DNA of 64,000 nucleotides from Nostoc sp. UCD121. GTDB taxonomy: Bacteria; Cyanobacteriota; Cyanobacteriia; Cyanobacteriales; Nostocaceae. Below are positions 21,074 to 31,277 of this stretch, in pieces. The stretch is taken from positions 26,588-90,587 of the forward strand of contig NZ_JACKZS010000007.1 of NCBI RefSeq assembly GCF_014222285.1, in the 5' to 3' direction. Position 1 is the stretch's first letter. Each line of letters begins with the position of its first letter. Below the pieces are notes generated by a model that was not told the origin of the DNA, searched no databases, and saw only the letters and a list, made by a program, of their open reading frames with translations. A program made the position numbers and the translations under genes.

Positions 21074-21274
21074 GAACTGCTGCAATTTTCATAGCGTAGC
21101 CCAATCTACGCATCGCGCCAGATAAAAAAGCCAGTGCTAAAGAGAATCAGTGGTACAAGACCTACGATTAAAAGTCTTCACCAGAAAGATTCTCTAAATT
21201 TGTCATTTTTATGATAGATAAAAAACCATAGTTTTTAGCCAGCTATAAAACAAACAACAGAAAGTGATACTATA

Positions 21275-24250
21275 ATGAACCCTTTTCAACTCAACAAATA
21301 TAGCGATCAAGAACCAAGCGAGAAACAACAAAAAAGATTTCCGGGATGGTTTGCTTTAGATTTTGGTACGTCAAACTCCACAGTTACACTCTTCGATCCA
21401 ATTGAAGTGCCGATCGCAGAAATTCTACCAAAAGAACAGGAAGTGCGGTTGCGCGATCGCTTATCACAATGGTTGAGTTCTCCCGCTTCAGTGGCTTTAC
21501 CAGATGTCAGCGATGATGATTGGGCAAAGTTCATCACCGAAATTAGCAAAAACCTGGAGATAGATCCAAGAAAGTTGAGTGAAGTCTTTGAAAGTGACAA
21601 TAAAGAGCGATTTTTGGAAGCAATTCGCCAAATTGAGCTTTCTTTAGGAAACAGTGAGAGATTCCGCCGTGCTGTCAGCAAAAAACTTTACCAAATCTAT
21701 CATGAGGTGTTTCGCGTTCCTACCCTAGAGTCGCAAAATCTGATCCCAGTTGTGCTGGATATCGATCGCCGCGATACGGAAATTCCCAGCGAGTTGGAAA
21801 TTTCGCAGCTAGGAGACTTAAAACTGCGGATGGGTAGGGAAGCTAGAGATAATCGCAAAAAAGCGATCGCTCAAGGTACAAGCAGTTCTTTAAAGGAAAT
21901 TATCAGCAGATTTCACCATTCGCCCAAACGTTATTTTGGCCAGGAGCGATCGTTTTCAGTTATTTTGGATGGTAAAGAAGAAATAATTAGCGCTAACCAA
22001 CTGATTCAATCTGCTTGGGCACATTTAATCGAGTTAACTGAAGATTACCGCCGACGCGCCCAACGCAGATTTTCAGAAGGAACTTTTTTGACAGCAGTTG
22101 TCACTTACCCCACTGTCGCCCCACCAGTTGTTCGCAAAGAAGTTAAGGAATTTGTTGAGCAATTGGGGATCGATGATGTCCAAACTGCTTATGATGAAGC
22201 CGTTTCCGTGGCGATATTCTTTTTGTGGCGAGAATTTGGCGGTAATCTTAATATTGGCATCGAGTCATTCAAAACTCGTTGCCGTCAAGTCGGAAATAAA
22301 TGGTCACAAAATGTCCTCGTTTTAGATATCGGCGGCGGAACCACAGATTTAGCTTTAATTGAATTGACTTTAGAAGATAAAACCCCAGCTTTTGCCGATT
22401 ATGAAGATCGGGGTTTAGGAGGACGTTACTATAAACTCACCCCCAAGCTATTAGGTTCATCCGGTCATTTACAGTTAGGTGGTGAGTTAATTACGCTGCG
22501 AATTTTTAGATTATTAAAAGTTGCGATCGCAGACTTTTTATTGACAGCAGTAACAACAGGTGATATTGAAAGCGAAAAGCTAGAAGATTTAATTAGCTCT
22601 GAATTAAACGAGCGCTTTTTAGAACAAGGCAAATTCAAAAGTGGCAGTCTTTTAAAGTGTCTAGATAAAGAAAATCCAGAAGGCGATATTGCTTACAAAG
22701 ATGCCCTAGATACTGCTGAGAAAGTATTACCCACCCGTTGGCAACAAGCACCACAACGGCTGCAATCATTTTATATCCTCTGGGATTATGCAGAAGCTGC
22801 TAAACTTAAACTTGGGCAGAAAGCACCAGCAGATAATTCTCTATTAACCTTCACACTTTCTGAACAACAAATTTCCGAACTCCTCACTCAAAGCGCCGTT
22901 AAATTGCAAGTCAAAGATCCAAATAGCATCTGTGTCACCCTAGATAACCAGCAATTTGAACGAGCCGCCGTTGCAGGAATAAAAGAAGCGATCGGTATTG
23001 CCAAAGGATTAATGGAAAGCCGCTTACGTTCTGATGATCTCACCAAAGATTCTTGGAATTCCCAAAAAGTTGATTGGTTAATTTTGTCTGGAAAAACTTG
23101 TAATTTAGACATAGTACAGCGCCAAATCTACCAAGAATTTAGTAAGTCTCCATATTTTGTGTGGAATCCAGAACGAATTACATTTGTGTTGGAATTTACC
23201 AAATTAGCAACCTCCGCAGGTGCTTGCTATGCCGAGAAATTGCGAAGATTGAGATTCGATCCAGAAGAGTCTAAAAGCTTGCTGCGTAAGGGAGCCAACC
23301 AACTAGAAATTGATGTCAAAAACCTGTTTTATTATTTACCCTGCAACTTCAAACGCAAAACCCAAAGTAACGATTTACTAACTATATTCAAAGCTGGACA
23401 AGAACTCTATCAACTCGCACCTTGGGAAACTGTAGCGAAGGTTCGTACTGCATGGCAAGGGATACAATTAACTAATATTATTTACCGTCAAGACTACGAA
23501 GATGGAGATTTACGACTCTGGGGTAGCTTCGACGGTAAAAACCTCATGAATAAACTGGGAATGCAAGAAGCAGAGTTTCTGAAAAAAATCAAAGTCCAGT
23601 TTGAAATTGACCAAACCCTTGAATTTAATGTATTGCTTTGTCAAGGAAATCCCCATTATTTAATTGATATTTCTGGTATTGATTTGGAATCAGTTGTTTC
23701 CGAAACATCGCCACTATTTGCTGATGGTAAATTGAACTGGAATATCGCCGTAGAACGCTTCAATAAAGATTTAAACGATGGTGATATTGCCGTCAATGTT
23801 ATTGAGTCTGCAACTGTCGATCAACCAGATGCCTATCATCTTGTCTTTGAAGTAGGAAATGATGGTACTAAATTGTTTAAAAAATTTCACTATCTACGCG
23901 ATGGCGTGACGGAACCAGGAATTGGATTAATTAGTAATCCTTTACCTCCCTTCCCACAAACTGGCCAACACACCTTCTATATTTATCAAACAGATGCGGA
24001 AACCAACAGCAAAAAATGGATAAGAATTGGGGCACTCAGCAAACCAGATGTGACAACAGATTACCCTTGTCAATATCGTGTAACTCTTGACGATCAAGGT
24101 ATTCTACGGATGCACGCTGGTGAAGTGCCTTATTGGACATCAAACAGTCAGGAATGCCTAAAAGAAGAAGGATGTATTTATATTGCTGAATTAGAATTGC
24201 AGCCTAATGAAGTTGATAAAGAACGCGATCCATTTTGCGGTATACATTAA
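21275..24250 (+). CDS. Very large Hsp70/actin-fold (SrfB-like) protein
   Basis: A 991-residue protein. The N-terminal half has two ASKHA phosphate loops: ALDFGTSNSTVTLFD (~27-41) and VLDIGGGTTDLALIE (~349-363), plus LILSGKTCNLDIVQ (~607-620) where adenosine is bound. Between the first loop and the rest is an insertion of about 150 residues. The C-terminal ~300 residues are beta-rich with no substrate-domain signature of DnaK. The length and loops agree with the SrfB family, which I recall as ~1000 residues; this is memory. It is likely an ATP-driven switch working with the GTPase upstream and the protein downstream. Confidence 0.82.
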   Translation: MNPFQLNKYSDQEPSEKQQKRFPGWFALDFGTSNSTVTLFDPIEVPIAEILPKEQEVRLRDRLSQWLSSPASVALPDVSDDDWAKFITEISKNLEIDPRKLSEVFESDNKERFLEAIRQIELSLGNSERFRRAVSKKLYQIYHEVFRVPTLESQNLIPVVLDIDRRDTEIPSELEISQLGDLKLRMGREARDNRKKAIAQGTSSSLKEIISRFHHSPKRYFGQERSFSVILDGKEEIISANQLIQSAWAHLIELTEDYRRRAQRRFSEGTFLTAVVTYPTVAPPVVRKEVKEFVEQLGIDDVQTAYDEAVSVAIFFLWREFGGNLNIGIESFKTRCRQVGNKWSQNVLVLDIGGGTTDLALIELTLEDKTPAFADYEDRGLGGRYYKLTPKLLGSSGHLQLGGELITLRIFRLLKVAIADFLLTAVTTGDIESEKLEDLISSELNERFLEQGKFKSGSLLKCLDKENPEGDIAYKDALDTAEKVLPTRWQQAPQRLQSFYILWDYAEAAKLKLGQKAPADNSLLTFTLSEQQISELLTQSAVKLQVKDPNSICVTLDNQQFERAAVAGIKEAIGIAKGLMESRLRSDDLTKDSWNSQKVDWLILSGKTCNLDIVQRQIYQEFSKSPYFVWNPERITFVLEFTKLATSAGACYAEKLRRLRFDPEESKSLLRKGANQLEIDVKNLFYYLPCNFKRKTQSNDLLTIFKAGQELYQLAPWETVAKVRTAWQGIQLTNIIYRQDYEDGDLRLWGSFDGKNLMNKLGMQEAEFLKKIKVQFEIDQTLEFNVLLCQGNPHYLIDISGIDLESVVSETSPLFADGKLNWNIAVERFNKDLNDGDIAVNVIESATVDQPDAYHLVFEVGNDGTKLFKKFHYLRDGVTEPGIGLISNPLPPFPQTGQHTFYIYQTDAETNSKKWIRIGALSKPDVTTDYPCQYRVTLDDQGILRMHAGEVPYWTSNSQECLKEEGCIYIAELELQPNEVDKERDPFCGIH

Positions 24251-24264
24251 CTCTTGCATTAAAC

Positions 24265-24352
24265 CTTCGCGTTCCTCTGCGTTGAAAAAAATTAAGATTT
24301 TTAAACGCAGAGGGGCGCGGAGTAAACGCTAAGGGGCGCAGAGGAACGCAAG
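24265..24352. repeat. Inverted repeat of CGCAGAGG type
   Basis: CTTCGCGTTCCTCTGCG and CGCAGAGGAACGCAAG face each other with further CGCAGAGG copies between. It is an interspersed Nostoc repeat between the Hsp70-like gene and the next gene. Related copies are near 9300, 13160-13260, 56650-56725 and 61630-61750. Confidence 0.65.
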
Positions 24353-24400
24353 TTTAATTCACTACGAATCACATACAAGTAATATTTGGAGGTGAGATTT

Positions 24401-25492
24401 ATGCAGCACTTGCGTCAATTATTAGAGATAGAAAACTCACAGTTAGCCCAGTTACTGCGGTTTAGTTTGTATGGACTAGAGGCTACTTTAAATCAGGCTC
24501 GCACAGAATTACCACTAGATCCAGGATCTAGAATATGCGATGAGGTGCTGCAAGAACTTCATAACCTGTTGCAACCTGCACCCCCACAGCAAACTACTGG
24601 TTGGGAAGATGCGCCAGATGAGCTAAAACTAAGTCACCTGCGGGAAGCTTTCGATTCTGACTCAGAACTTAATTATTATCTGGGTAATTCCCAACTGCAA
24701 AGCACAACGGACTCTGATTTGTGGAATGAGATTCAACGCAAGCTGCTGCGAGTACCAGAAGATTTGGCTGCAACTTGGCGATCGCGCACTTTAGATTTAG
24801 CCCAAGAAGTTGGTGCGATCGCAGATAATTCTAACCTCTATCAACTTCCCTTTATCCGCGACGAAATTATCTACCCTGGCCTTAGTGGTACTGTTCAAAC
24901 TCAGGGATTGACCTTGTATCAGCAGGCACTCTCAACTTCTAAAATTCCCCAAGGTAATGTATCGGATTTACCAGCAGCATTCCTATTTTTATATATGAAT
25001 TTTATTGAAATAGACCCAGATTTACATCATGCTTTAAAGAGCGTTTTTAGCTTCGATGTCATTTCTTTACACTCCAAAGCAGAACAGCGCGATCAATATA
25101 TTGATGCTTTAAGCGATCGCTTCCAACGCACCCAAAAAGCAGAAAAAAACACCGATCCCCTGTCAATTCTCCGTGCTTGGATTGACATGGACGAAGCAAT
25201 ACATTCCCTAGTATTTGTACCACCGGCTGAACGCTATTCCTGGTGGGGAAAGCTACAACATGAATCACGGCGCATCCTGAAGAAAGTCGCTGATGAAGCT
25301 ATTAATGCAGGTAATGAAGTGCGAATTCGCCAATTATCGGGGCTTTATGCAGATATCTGTGCTTCATCCAAGGATGATTTACAACTAGACTGTGGTGGTA
25401 TTCCTGGCGAAGTCTTAACTTGTCTTCGAGTATATGCGCGAATTAATCAAGAAGAATCTCCAGGTCGTGTAATATTTCGCTCATCACGGTAA
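24401..25492 (+). CDS. Third gene of the GTPase/Hsp70-like cassette, function unknown
   Basis: The ATG at 24401 has GGAGGTGA five bases upstream and is preferred to a TTG at 24386. The 363-residue product is mainly helical and acidic, with no membrane segment or known motif. Part of it reads RAWIDMDEAIHSLVF and ADEAINAGNEVRIRQLSGLY. By position it is the partner of the dynamin-like and Hsp70-like proteins, possibly corresponding to SrfA, but I see no sequence reason to assert this. Confidence 0.7.
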   Translation: MQHLRQLLEIENSQLAQLLRFSLYGLEATLNQARTELPLDPGSRICDEVLQELHNLLQPAPPQQTTGWEDAPDELKLSHLREAFDSDSELNYYLGNSQLQSTTDSDLWNEIQRKLLRVPEDLAATWRSRTLDLAQEVGAIADNSNLYQLPFIRDEIIYPGLSGTVQTQGLTLYQQALSTSKIPQGNVSDLPAAFLFLYMNFIEIDPDLHHALKSVFSFDVISLHSKAEQRDQYIDALSDRFQRTQKAEKNTDPLSILRAWIDMDEAIHSLVFVPPAERYSWWGKLQHESRRILKKVADEAINAGNEVRIRQLSGLYADICASSKDDLQLDCGGIPGEVLTCLRVYARINQEESPGRVIFRSSR

Positions 25493-25579
25493 GAGAATTT
25501 TCTCATAAAGGAAAGGCAGACGATTTTACGAATCGCTGCCTTGCCCGATCATCTAATGAAGCTATAAAAACGTTTAAAT

Positions 25580-25759
25580 CTATAAAATGCCCCAGAAGTG
25601 TAAAATCCCTTGACCAGAAAACACTTCAAGCGCAACAGCAGATAAAAAACCAATCATTGCAAAACGACCGTTCCAGTTTTCGCTCTGAGGAGTGAAGCCC
25701 CAGCGCAAAGCGTTAGGATCTTCTGGAACCGAACCCGTAGTCTTCTTAACGTCTGCCAT
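25580..25759 (-). CDS. hli: High-light-inducible protein (one-helix chlorophyll-binding)
   Basis: A 59-residue gene. The product starts [20 protein letters not shown], and its single membrane helix carries the chlorophyll-binding signature [12 protein letters not shown] (ExxNxRxAMIGF), followed by [13 protein letters not shown]. HLIPs dimerise in the thylakoid membrane and bind chlorophyll and carotenoid for photoprotection and photosystem II assembly. An A+T-rich leader with GTAACAGTTATAACTG lies upstream. It is transcribed opposite to the cassette before it. Confidence 0.93.
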   Translation of the reverse strand: MADVKKTTGSVPEDPNALRWGFTPQSENWNGRFAMIGFLSAVALEVFSGQGILHFWGIL

Positions 25760-25937
25760 AAATAATACTCTGAGCTTTTATGTTGTAACAGTTATAACTG
25801 CCTGTAAAGTAATGTAACAGATTTTTACGGAAATGCAACATAAACTCGATATAAAATTCAGTAGTATATATTACGGATGCGTAATGTGTTGGTTGCGATC
25901 GCCTACGATGGCAAGCTACGCCCCAACAGCCAATTAC

Positions 25938-26666
25938 CTATGACTCACTACCGGGAAAAAATATAGGTAAGACAAACGCTGTCAGAATTCCACCCAACAC
26001 AATCACCTCAATAATTCTGAGGTAAGAATTGTTTTGTATAAAATTATTCATTCCCGCACCAAAGTTAGTTTGTAAGGTAGTCAACCAAGTACGGAAACGA
26101 CTAGACCATTTATCAGGGCTATCTTCTGGGCGAAACTTCCACGAAAACATTGAGAGTAACAACGGCGCACCACCCACCTTGGTAGACATCAAAACATGAA
26201 TCGCCACACAGCCAACCATGACAACCCAGGCACTAAGGTGAAGGGAGTACCAAATATGATGTATCTGCCCTGCTGGAAGCCATTCTTCCTTCATCATCCT
26301 GCCAGAGTTCACAGCCAAAATAGCGGCGATGAGCATGAGAGTATTTATCAGACGTTGCAAGCTAACCCACCAAATTGGCTTGCCAACCTGGGTTAGTTGC
26401 TGCAAAGAATCAGATTGAAGCAGGCGCTTTTGTCCAGCATGAAAGCTATAAAGGGCAAAAGCAGGCAGAATAATCAAGAAGAATAATGCAAAAGTGCCGT
26501 GAATCCCTTGAATATCCCCAATTTGAGGAAATGGTATTTTACCAAATCGGCGATCGTATGTGTTGTAAACCAAAAATCCGGTAATAATTGCCGCTATAAC
26601 TAAAATTCCACTCGCGCCGTGAAGAATTCGCAACAACAAAGGTTGATAGGGTGCAGAACGGGGCAT
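25938..26666 (-). CDS. Cytochrome b561-like membrane protein
   Basis: The 242-residue product has about five hydrophobic segments with histidines placed as haem ligands: RILHGASG, IQGIHGTF, IHHIWYSLHLSAW and GCVAIHVL. This is the pattern of the bacterial cytochrome b561/Ni-hydrogenase b-subunit group, which carries two b haems across the inner membrane. No hydrogenase or dehydrogenase partner is next to it. The electron donor and acceptor are unknown. Confidence 0.82.
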   Translation of the reverse strand: MPRSAPYQPLLLRILHGASGILVIAAIITGFLVYNTYDRRFGKIPFPQIGDIQGIHGTFALFFLIILPAFALYSFHAGQKRLLQSDSLQQLTQVGKPIWWVSLQRLINTLMLIAAILAVNSGRMMKEEWLPAGQIHHIWYSLHLSAWVVMVGCVAIHVLMSTKVGGAPLLLSMFSWKFRPEDSPDKWSSRFRTWLTTLQTNFGAGMNNFIQNNSYLRIIEVIVLGGILTAFVLPIFFPGSES

Positions 26667-26806
26667 AAAATGAGCCTTGGTAGCTTACTTCAGAAAATTG
26701 TAACCATTCAGGAGGAAATTAACTCTTGCTTGGTTATTTCTATGCTTTAATAGCCAATACTGAACTAAACTATGGCAAAGAGAAATATTAATAAAAATTT
26801 GAATAT

Positions 26807-27943
26807 ATGGCTGAAGTTCTCCACTTTACAGGATTTATCAAAGGAGTGACCTATAAAACTTACTTGGATGATAATTTAAGTAGAATTAATTTAGATGTAT
26901 TTGATGTCAATAAAGAAAAGGGTTATGGATTAATCAAGTCACCTAAAACTGAAATTGCTTATTCAAAATGGGTATCACCTAAGAGAACCAGAAGTTATCC
27001 ATTTGCCAGAATTTATAATACATATAATTCCTCAAAAGTTATAACTATTATCCCGGTAATTAAAGATGAGGGCAAAGATGGAGATATAGATAAAATTCAA
27101 TACTCTACAATTTCTTGGATGAATTTGCTTAATATCTATATAGTACTTGCTTATTACGAAACAGCAAAAAAAAGTACTAAGAAGGGGCAGGTTAATAAGA
27201 ATAAATTGAGTAATCAAAAATTTGCTAATGATTTTGTTAAATTTCAAATTAATGAAATATTAGCATATCGACAAAGCGCACTACATTGGAACAAGAATCT
27301 ATTTGAAGAAAGATTTACACAAACTTTTGAAAAAGCTCTAGATTCTTATGATTCTATTTTTCATCAAACTGGAGTAATAATTCACTCACGAGAAGGATCA
27401 GATAAATATTTACATAAAATCAGAGAAGAGTTTGAGGAATTTAAGAATATTTCTCTTAAAGGTTCTCAGAGTGCTAGTAAGAGAGAGGCGCTAACTTCTC
27501 ATAAGCTAGAATATTTAGTGGATGGATTAAAAGCAACTTTTAGTATTGAAAACTATCTTGGCGGAATTTACTATTTGACTCCTGATGAGATAATATTCGA
27601 GAACAACACGTATATTATACAAGAGTCAAAAAATACTTCAAAAGCATCCTTGCCAAAACTCCCTGATATTCAAGATGGTTTATTCAAGCTAATTTTATTT
27701 TCTAATTTAGATTCTTTAATATTGAACAATGAGCCAGTGTTATTTGTTACCAAATTAAAGCTTACGGGCAACAACGTTGTTGGTTCTATTGTTTTTCCAG
27801 ATGCATCTCTAGAAGACCTAGAATACTTTTTAGAAGTTAATATTAAAATTTTTAATACAAATCAAAAAGCAATTATAAAAAAATTGGCTTTAGAAGCTCA
27901 AAACAATCATAAACTTAAAATAGAAGTATCCAGTAATTTTTAA
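26807..27943 (+). CDS. Probable type II restriction endonuclease
   Basis: The 378-residue product is A+T-rich, unlike neighbouring genes, and lies 17 bp before an adenine methyltransferase on the same strand. A PD-(D/E)xK-like core can be seen as TPDEIIFE followed by YIIQESKN (E-x-K) near residues 260-285. The rest is not recognisable. The pairing with a methyltransferase is the main reason for the call; the cut site is unknown. Confidence 0.7.
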   Translation: MAEVLHFTGFIKGVTYKTYLDDNLSRINLDVFDVNKEKGYGLIKSPKTEIAYSKWVSPKRTRSYPFARIYNTYNSSKVITIIPVIKDEGKDGDIDKIQYSTISWMNLLNIYIVLAYYETAKKSTKKGQVNKNKLSNQKFANDFVKFQINEILAYRQSALHWNKNLFEERFTQTFEKALDSYDSIFHQTGVIIHSREGSDKYLHKIREEFEEFKNISLKGSQSASKREALTSHKLEYLVDGLKATFSIENYLGGIYYLTPDEIIFENNTYIIQESKNTSKASLPKLPDIQDGLFKLILFSNLDSLILNNEPVLFVTKLKLTGNNVVGSIVFPDASLEDLEYFLEVNIKIFNTNQKAIIKKLALEAQNNHKLKIEVSSNF

Positions 27944-27960
27944 ACATTATAATATTGGTT

Positions 27961-28848
27961 ATGATCAAAAGCCCTCTCCGTTATCCTGGTGGTAAGTCAA
28001 AAGCAATAAATCAAATAGTTGAATATTTGCCAGAGAGCTTTTCGGAATTTCGAGAGCCTTTTGTAGGCGGTGGTTCTGTATTTATTTATTTAAGACAAAA
28101 GTTTCCTCATATCAAGATTTGGATTAACGATTTAAACCGCGAACTTTTTTTGTTTTGGAAGTTTGCTCAATCTGATATAGCTCAGTTAGTTAAAGAAATT
28201 CGAAATATAAAAATCAAATATACAGATGGCAAATTACTATTTAGAGATTTAACTAGTGTAGATGTCAATAATTTAGCTGATTTAGAAAGAGCAGTTCGCT
28301 TTTTTGTACTCAACAGAATTACTTTTTCGGGAACTGTAGAATCAGGCGGTTTTTCTGAACAAGCTTTCCATAAAAGATTTACTGATTCTTCAATAGAACG
28401 GCTAGAAAAGTTAGAAAATATTCTATCAGAAAATGTCCAAATTACTAATCTTGATTACAGTCACCTATTAAACCCAGAAGGAGAAGATGTATTTTTATTT
28501 TTAGATCCACCATATTTTAGCGCTAAAAAATCAAAGCTATATGGTAAAGATGGTGACTTGCATACATCTTTTGAGGATAAGAGATTTGCTGAACTTTTGC
28601 AACAATGTGATCATCGCTGGCTAATTACCTACGATGACTCACTGCACATTCGAGAAAATTTTCAATGGGCTAATATCTCGGCGTGGGAATTGCAATATGG
28701 TATGAATAACTATAAGCAGAGTGGTGCAGCCAAAGGAAAAGAATTATTCATTACTAACTACGAAGTTAAACTTTATTTGGATAAAAAAGCAAAAAATCAG
28801 AAGCTTCTTAATCCAGCTTGGCAGTTGAGCCTTGATATTTCAACCTAA
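27961..28848 (+). CDS. D12-class N6-adenine DNA methyltransferase (Dam family)
   Basis: The ATG at 27961 gives MIKSPLRYPGGKSKA, the standard start of the family with the AdoMet-binding PGGK motif; a TTG at 27955 is less likely. Catalytic motif IV is DPPYF (~residue 185), and FREPFVGGGSVF is motif I. The 295 residues are typical. It would protect the DNA from the endonuclease encoded just upstream. Low G+C content supports acquisition as a unit. Confidence 0.92.
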   Translation: MIKSPLRYPGGKSKAINQIVEYLPESFSEFREPFVGGGSVFIYLRQKFPHIKIWINDLNRELFLFWKFAQSDIAQLVKEIRNIKIKYTDGKLLFRDLTSVDVNNLADLERAVRFFVLNRITFSGTVESGGFSEQAFHKRFTDSSIERLEKLENILSENVQITNLDYSHLLNPEGEDVFLFLDPPYFSAKKSKLYGKDGDLHTSFEDKRFAELLQQCDHRWLITYDDSLHIRENFQWANISAWELQYGMNNYKQSGAAKGKELFITNYEVKLYLDKKAKNQKLLNPAWQLSLDIST

Positions 28849-28931
28849 CTTTAATAGCGACCAATTTTCCGGTAGGATAGCTCCCATACCATTCAACCTA
28901 GCTACACCCTACAAAACCAAAAACCTGAGCT

Positions 28932-30026
28932 ATGACAACTTTTCCAATCCCTGCTCAAGAATCGTCTGTTAGCTGGTATATATTACTGCAACAATTAATA
29001 GATGGCCAATCCTTGTCTCGTACTCAAGCTACTGAATTGATGCAAGGTTGGCTCAGTGAAGCGGTTCCCCCAGAGTTATCAGGAGCAATTTTAACAGCGC
29101 TGAACTTTAAAGGCATTTCTGCCGACGAATTGACTGGTATGGCTGAAGTATTACAATCTCAATCAAAACTAGGGACTGGGGACTGGGGACTGGGGACTGG
29201 GCAAAAATCTACCCAATCCCCAATCCCCCTAATTGATACCTGTGGCACTGGTGGAGATGGGTCATCAACCTTTAATATTTCCACAGCAGTTGCATTTGTT
29301 GCTGCTGCATCTGGCGTATCAGTAGCTAAACACGGCAATCGTTCAGCTTCAAGTCTCACGGGGAGCGCAGATGTTTTGGAAGCCTTGGGTGTAAACTTGA
29401 GCGCATCCAGTAACAAGGTGCAAGCCGCACTACAAGAGGTGGGGATCACTTTCTTGTTTGCACCTGGTTGGCATCCAGCACTGAAAGCGGTTGCCCAATT
29501 GCGGCGGACTCTCAGGGTAAGAACGGTGTTTAATTTACTGGGGCCATTAGTAAATCCTTTGCGTCCAACTGGGCAAGTTGTAGGGCTATTTACTCCCAAA
29601 CTTTTGGCGACTGTTGCCCAAGCATTAAACAATTTAGGCAAGGAAAAGGCGATCGTTTTACATGGACGAGAAAAACTTGATGAGGCTGGGTTAGGAGATG
29701 AAACTGACTTGGCAGTTTTATCAAACGGAGAAGTACAGGTAACTACCATTAATCCCCTCGATTTGGATCTAACACCTGCTCCCATAGGTATGCTTCGGGG
29801 TGGGGATGTCCAAGAGAATGCGGCGATTCTCAAGGCGGTACTCCAAGGTAAGGGAACTCAGGCACAACAGGATGCAGTTGCCTTAAATGCGTCGTTGGCG
29901 CTGCAAGTAGCAGGTACGATCGCACTCCTAGATCACGCTCAAGGAATTAAAATCGCTAAGGATATTCTACAAAGTGGGGCTGCTTGGACGAAGTTGGAGC
30001 AGTTAGTTGAGTTTCTGGGGGATTAA
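28932..30026 (+). CDS. trpD: Anthranilate phosphoribosyltransferase
   Basis: Transfers phosphoribose from PRPP to anthranilate, the second committed step of tryptophan synthesis. The glycine-rich PRPP motif [26 protein letters not shown], and [13 protein letters not shown] are all present in 364 residues. An oddity is an in-frame insertion just before the PRPP loop ([12 protein letters not shown]), encoded by tandem GGGACTGG repeats (about 29171-29205) of the kind found in intergenic DNA here. It lies in a loop and probably does no harm. The 3' end overlaps the convergent retropepsin-like gene by about 70 bp. Confidence 0.95.
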   Translation: MTTFPIPAQESSVSWYILLQQLIDGQSLSRTQATELMQGWLSEAVPPELSGAILTALNFKGISADELTGMAEVLQSQSKLGTGDWGLGTGQKSTQSPIPLIDTCGTGGDGSSTFNISTAVAFVAAASGVSVAKHGNRSASSLTGSADVLEALGVNLSASSNKVQAALQEVGITFLFAPGWHPALKAVAQLRRTLRVRTVFNLLGPLVNPLRPTGQVVGLFTPKLLATVAQALNNLGKEKAIVLHGREKLDEAGLGDETDLAVLSNGEVQVTTINPLDLDLTPAPIGMLRGGDVQENAAILKAVLQGKGTQAQQDAVALNASLALQVAGTIALLDHAQGIKIAKDILQSGAAWTKLEQLVEFLGD

Positions 30027-31020
30027 TTTGCGATCGCGTCCCGCGCACCGGAGGTGATCGCAATTGCGGGCGAAATTCTACTACATTACGTTTGATGGTG
30101 ACATCGTAGTTGCCAAAAAAGTCATGTCCTAAAAGTCCAGTTTCTAGTTCCGCACCTGCGATCGCTACTGGTACTTTATTTACTATTACCCCGCCAACTG
30201 CCATCGAATTAACATAGCCCACAGGGAATTCTACAGCCCTAGAACTAGCGGTGTTTGCCTTAGCTTTGCCTACTGTCACGATTCCCAAGGTATTTGCCAT
30301 CTCTTGGGTGATGACAGTGCCACTGGCTCCTGTGTCCACAATCATCTCAAATTGTCGTTGGCCATTGAAGGTGACTTCGACAATTGGCGTTCCACCAAGC
30401 CGCCTTTTAATTGGGGCTGTAAACACTTGCTGATCTGGAATCACTACTGCTGATGACGGCAAAGCTGGCTTTATTGATAACGGTTTTGTTTCTGGTGGAG
30501 GCGAAGTATACTTTGGTGTGATTATTGTTTGAGGAACCACAACTACTATCCTCTTCGGTTCGGCAAAGCGCACAGGGCGAGGAGCAGCTTGTTGTTGGGC
30601 ATATTTAATTTGGCGACGATATTCAGTGATTTTGGTTTGAGCGATCGCAAATTCTGGGCTTTGTCGCCGGACTCTTTGCATCAACGCGATCGCATCCTGG
30701 TACTGATTCGCCACCAAAATCCAATCACCTGAAGATTGAGCAGAACGGCTGATACTCCAAGCGCCAACCGCTTTGTCTAGCCCCTGTTCAAAAAGATTTG
30801 GTTCGCTTTCAGAAGGCTCTAGCGGCCGTACTTCTGGGGTAACTGCTGGTGTTGGTGATTCAACGGCAGGCTGTACTGATGCCAGATCCCCAATTGGCGC
30901 GGGTTGCTCATTGCCACCAGTCACAGTGTTCCGTTTGTCTTCACTACAGGCAACACACAAAACCGCTAGAGCGCTTGATACAAAAATTAGGGTTGCACGG
31001 GATAAAAAAGACTGAAGCAT
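29956..31020 (-). CDS. Retropepsin-like aspartic protease lipoprotein
   Basis: The ATG at 31020 gives a lipoprotein signal ([10 protein letters not shown]); a longer frame from 31056 lacks sense. The mature 354-residue form has a proline-rich linker, a short TPR-like helical part (~85-140) and a C-terminal single-lobe aspartic protease domain with [15 protein letters not shown] (DTGA) and [13 protein letters not shown]. Such proteins dimerise to form an active site. The last ~70 bp overlap the end of trpD in opposite orientation; the tail encoded there (after FRPQLRSPP) looks low-complexity and may be a recent extension. Confidence 0.82.
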   Translation of the reverse strand: MLQSFLSRATLIFVSSALAVLCVACSEDKRNTVTGGNEQPAPIGDLASVQPAVESPTPAVTPEVRPLEPSESEPNLFEQGLDKAVGAWSISRSAQSSGDWILVANQYQDAIALMQRVRRQSPEFAIAQTKITEYRRQIKYAQQQAAPRPVRFAEPKRIVVVVPQTIITPKYTSPPPETKPLSIKPALPSSAVVIPDQQVFTAPIKRRLGGTPIVEVTFNGQRQFEMIVDTGASGTVITQEMANTLGIVTVGKAKANTASSRAVEFPVGYVNSMAVGGVIVNKVPVAIAGAELETGLLGHDFFGNYDVTIKRNVVEFRPQLRSPPVRGTRSQINPPETQLTAPTSSKQPHFVEYP

Positions 31021-31139
31021 AATTAATTTTAACTGCCCAAGCTTTGCCAAATCCACTGCCGCTACTTTAATTCCCTTTTAATTTTAATTAACTATCCAAA
31101 AAACTCCTAATTGCCCAACTCATGGGATAATTAACAATC

Positions 31140-31275
31140 GCAGTATTAGAGACTGGAGACTAGAGACTGGGGACTAAGTGGGGAAGAGTTTTCCCAATCC
31201 CCAATTCCCAATTCCCAATTCCCAATACTTCGACTTCGCTCAGTACAAGTTCCCAATTCCCAATTCCCCAATTTA
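31140..31275. repeat. Clustered short repeats upstream of carA
   Basis: GAGACTGG copies, then tandem CCCAATTC copies interrupted by CTTCGACTTCGCTCAGTAC. This repeat family recurs at 41225-41315, inside genes at 29171 and 39440, and near 49335-49370. It leaves little space for a carA promoter, which probably lies upstream of it or within it. Confidence 0.8.
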
Positions 31276-31277
31276 CT

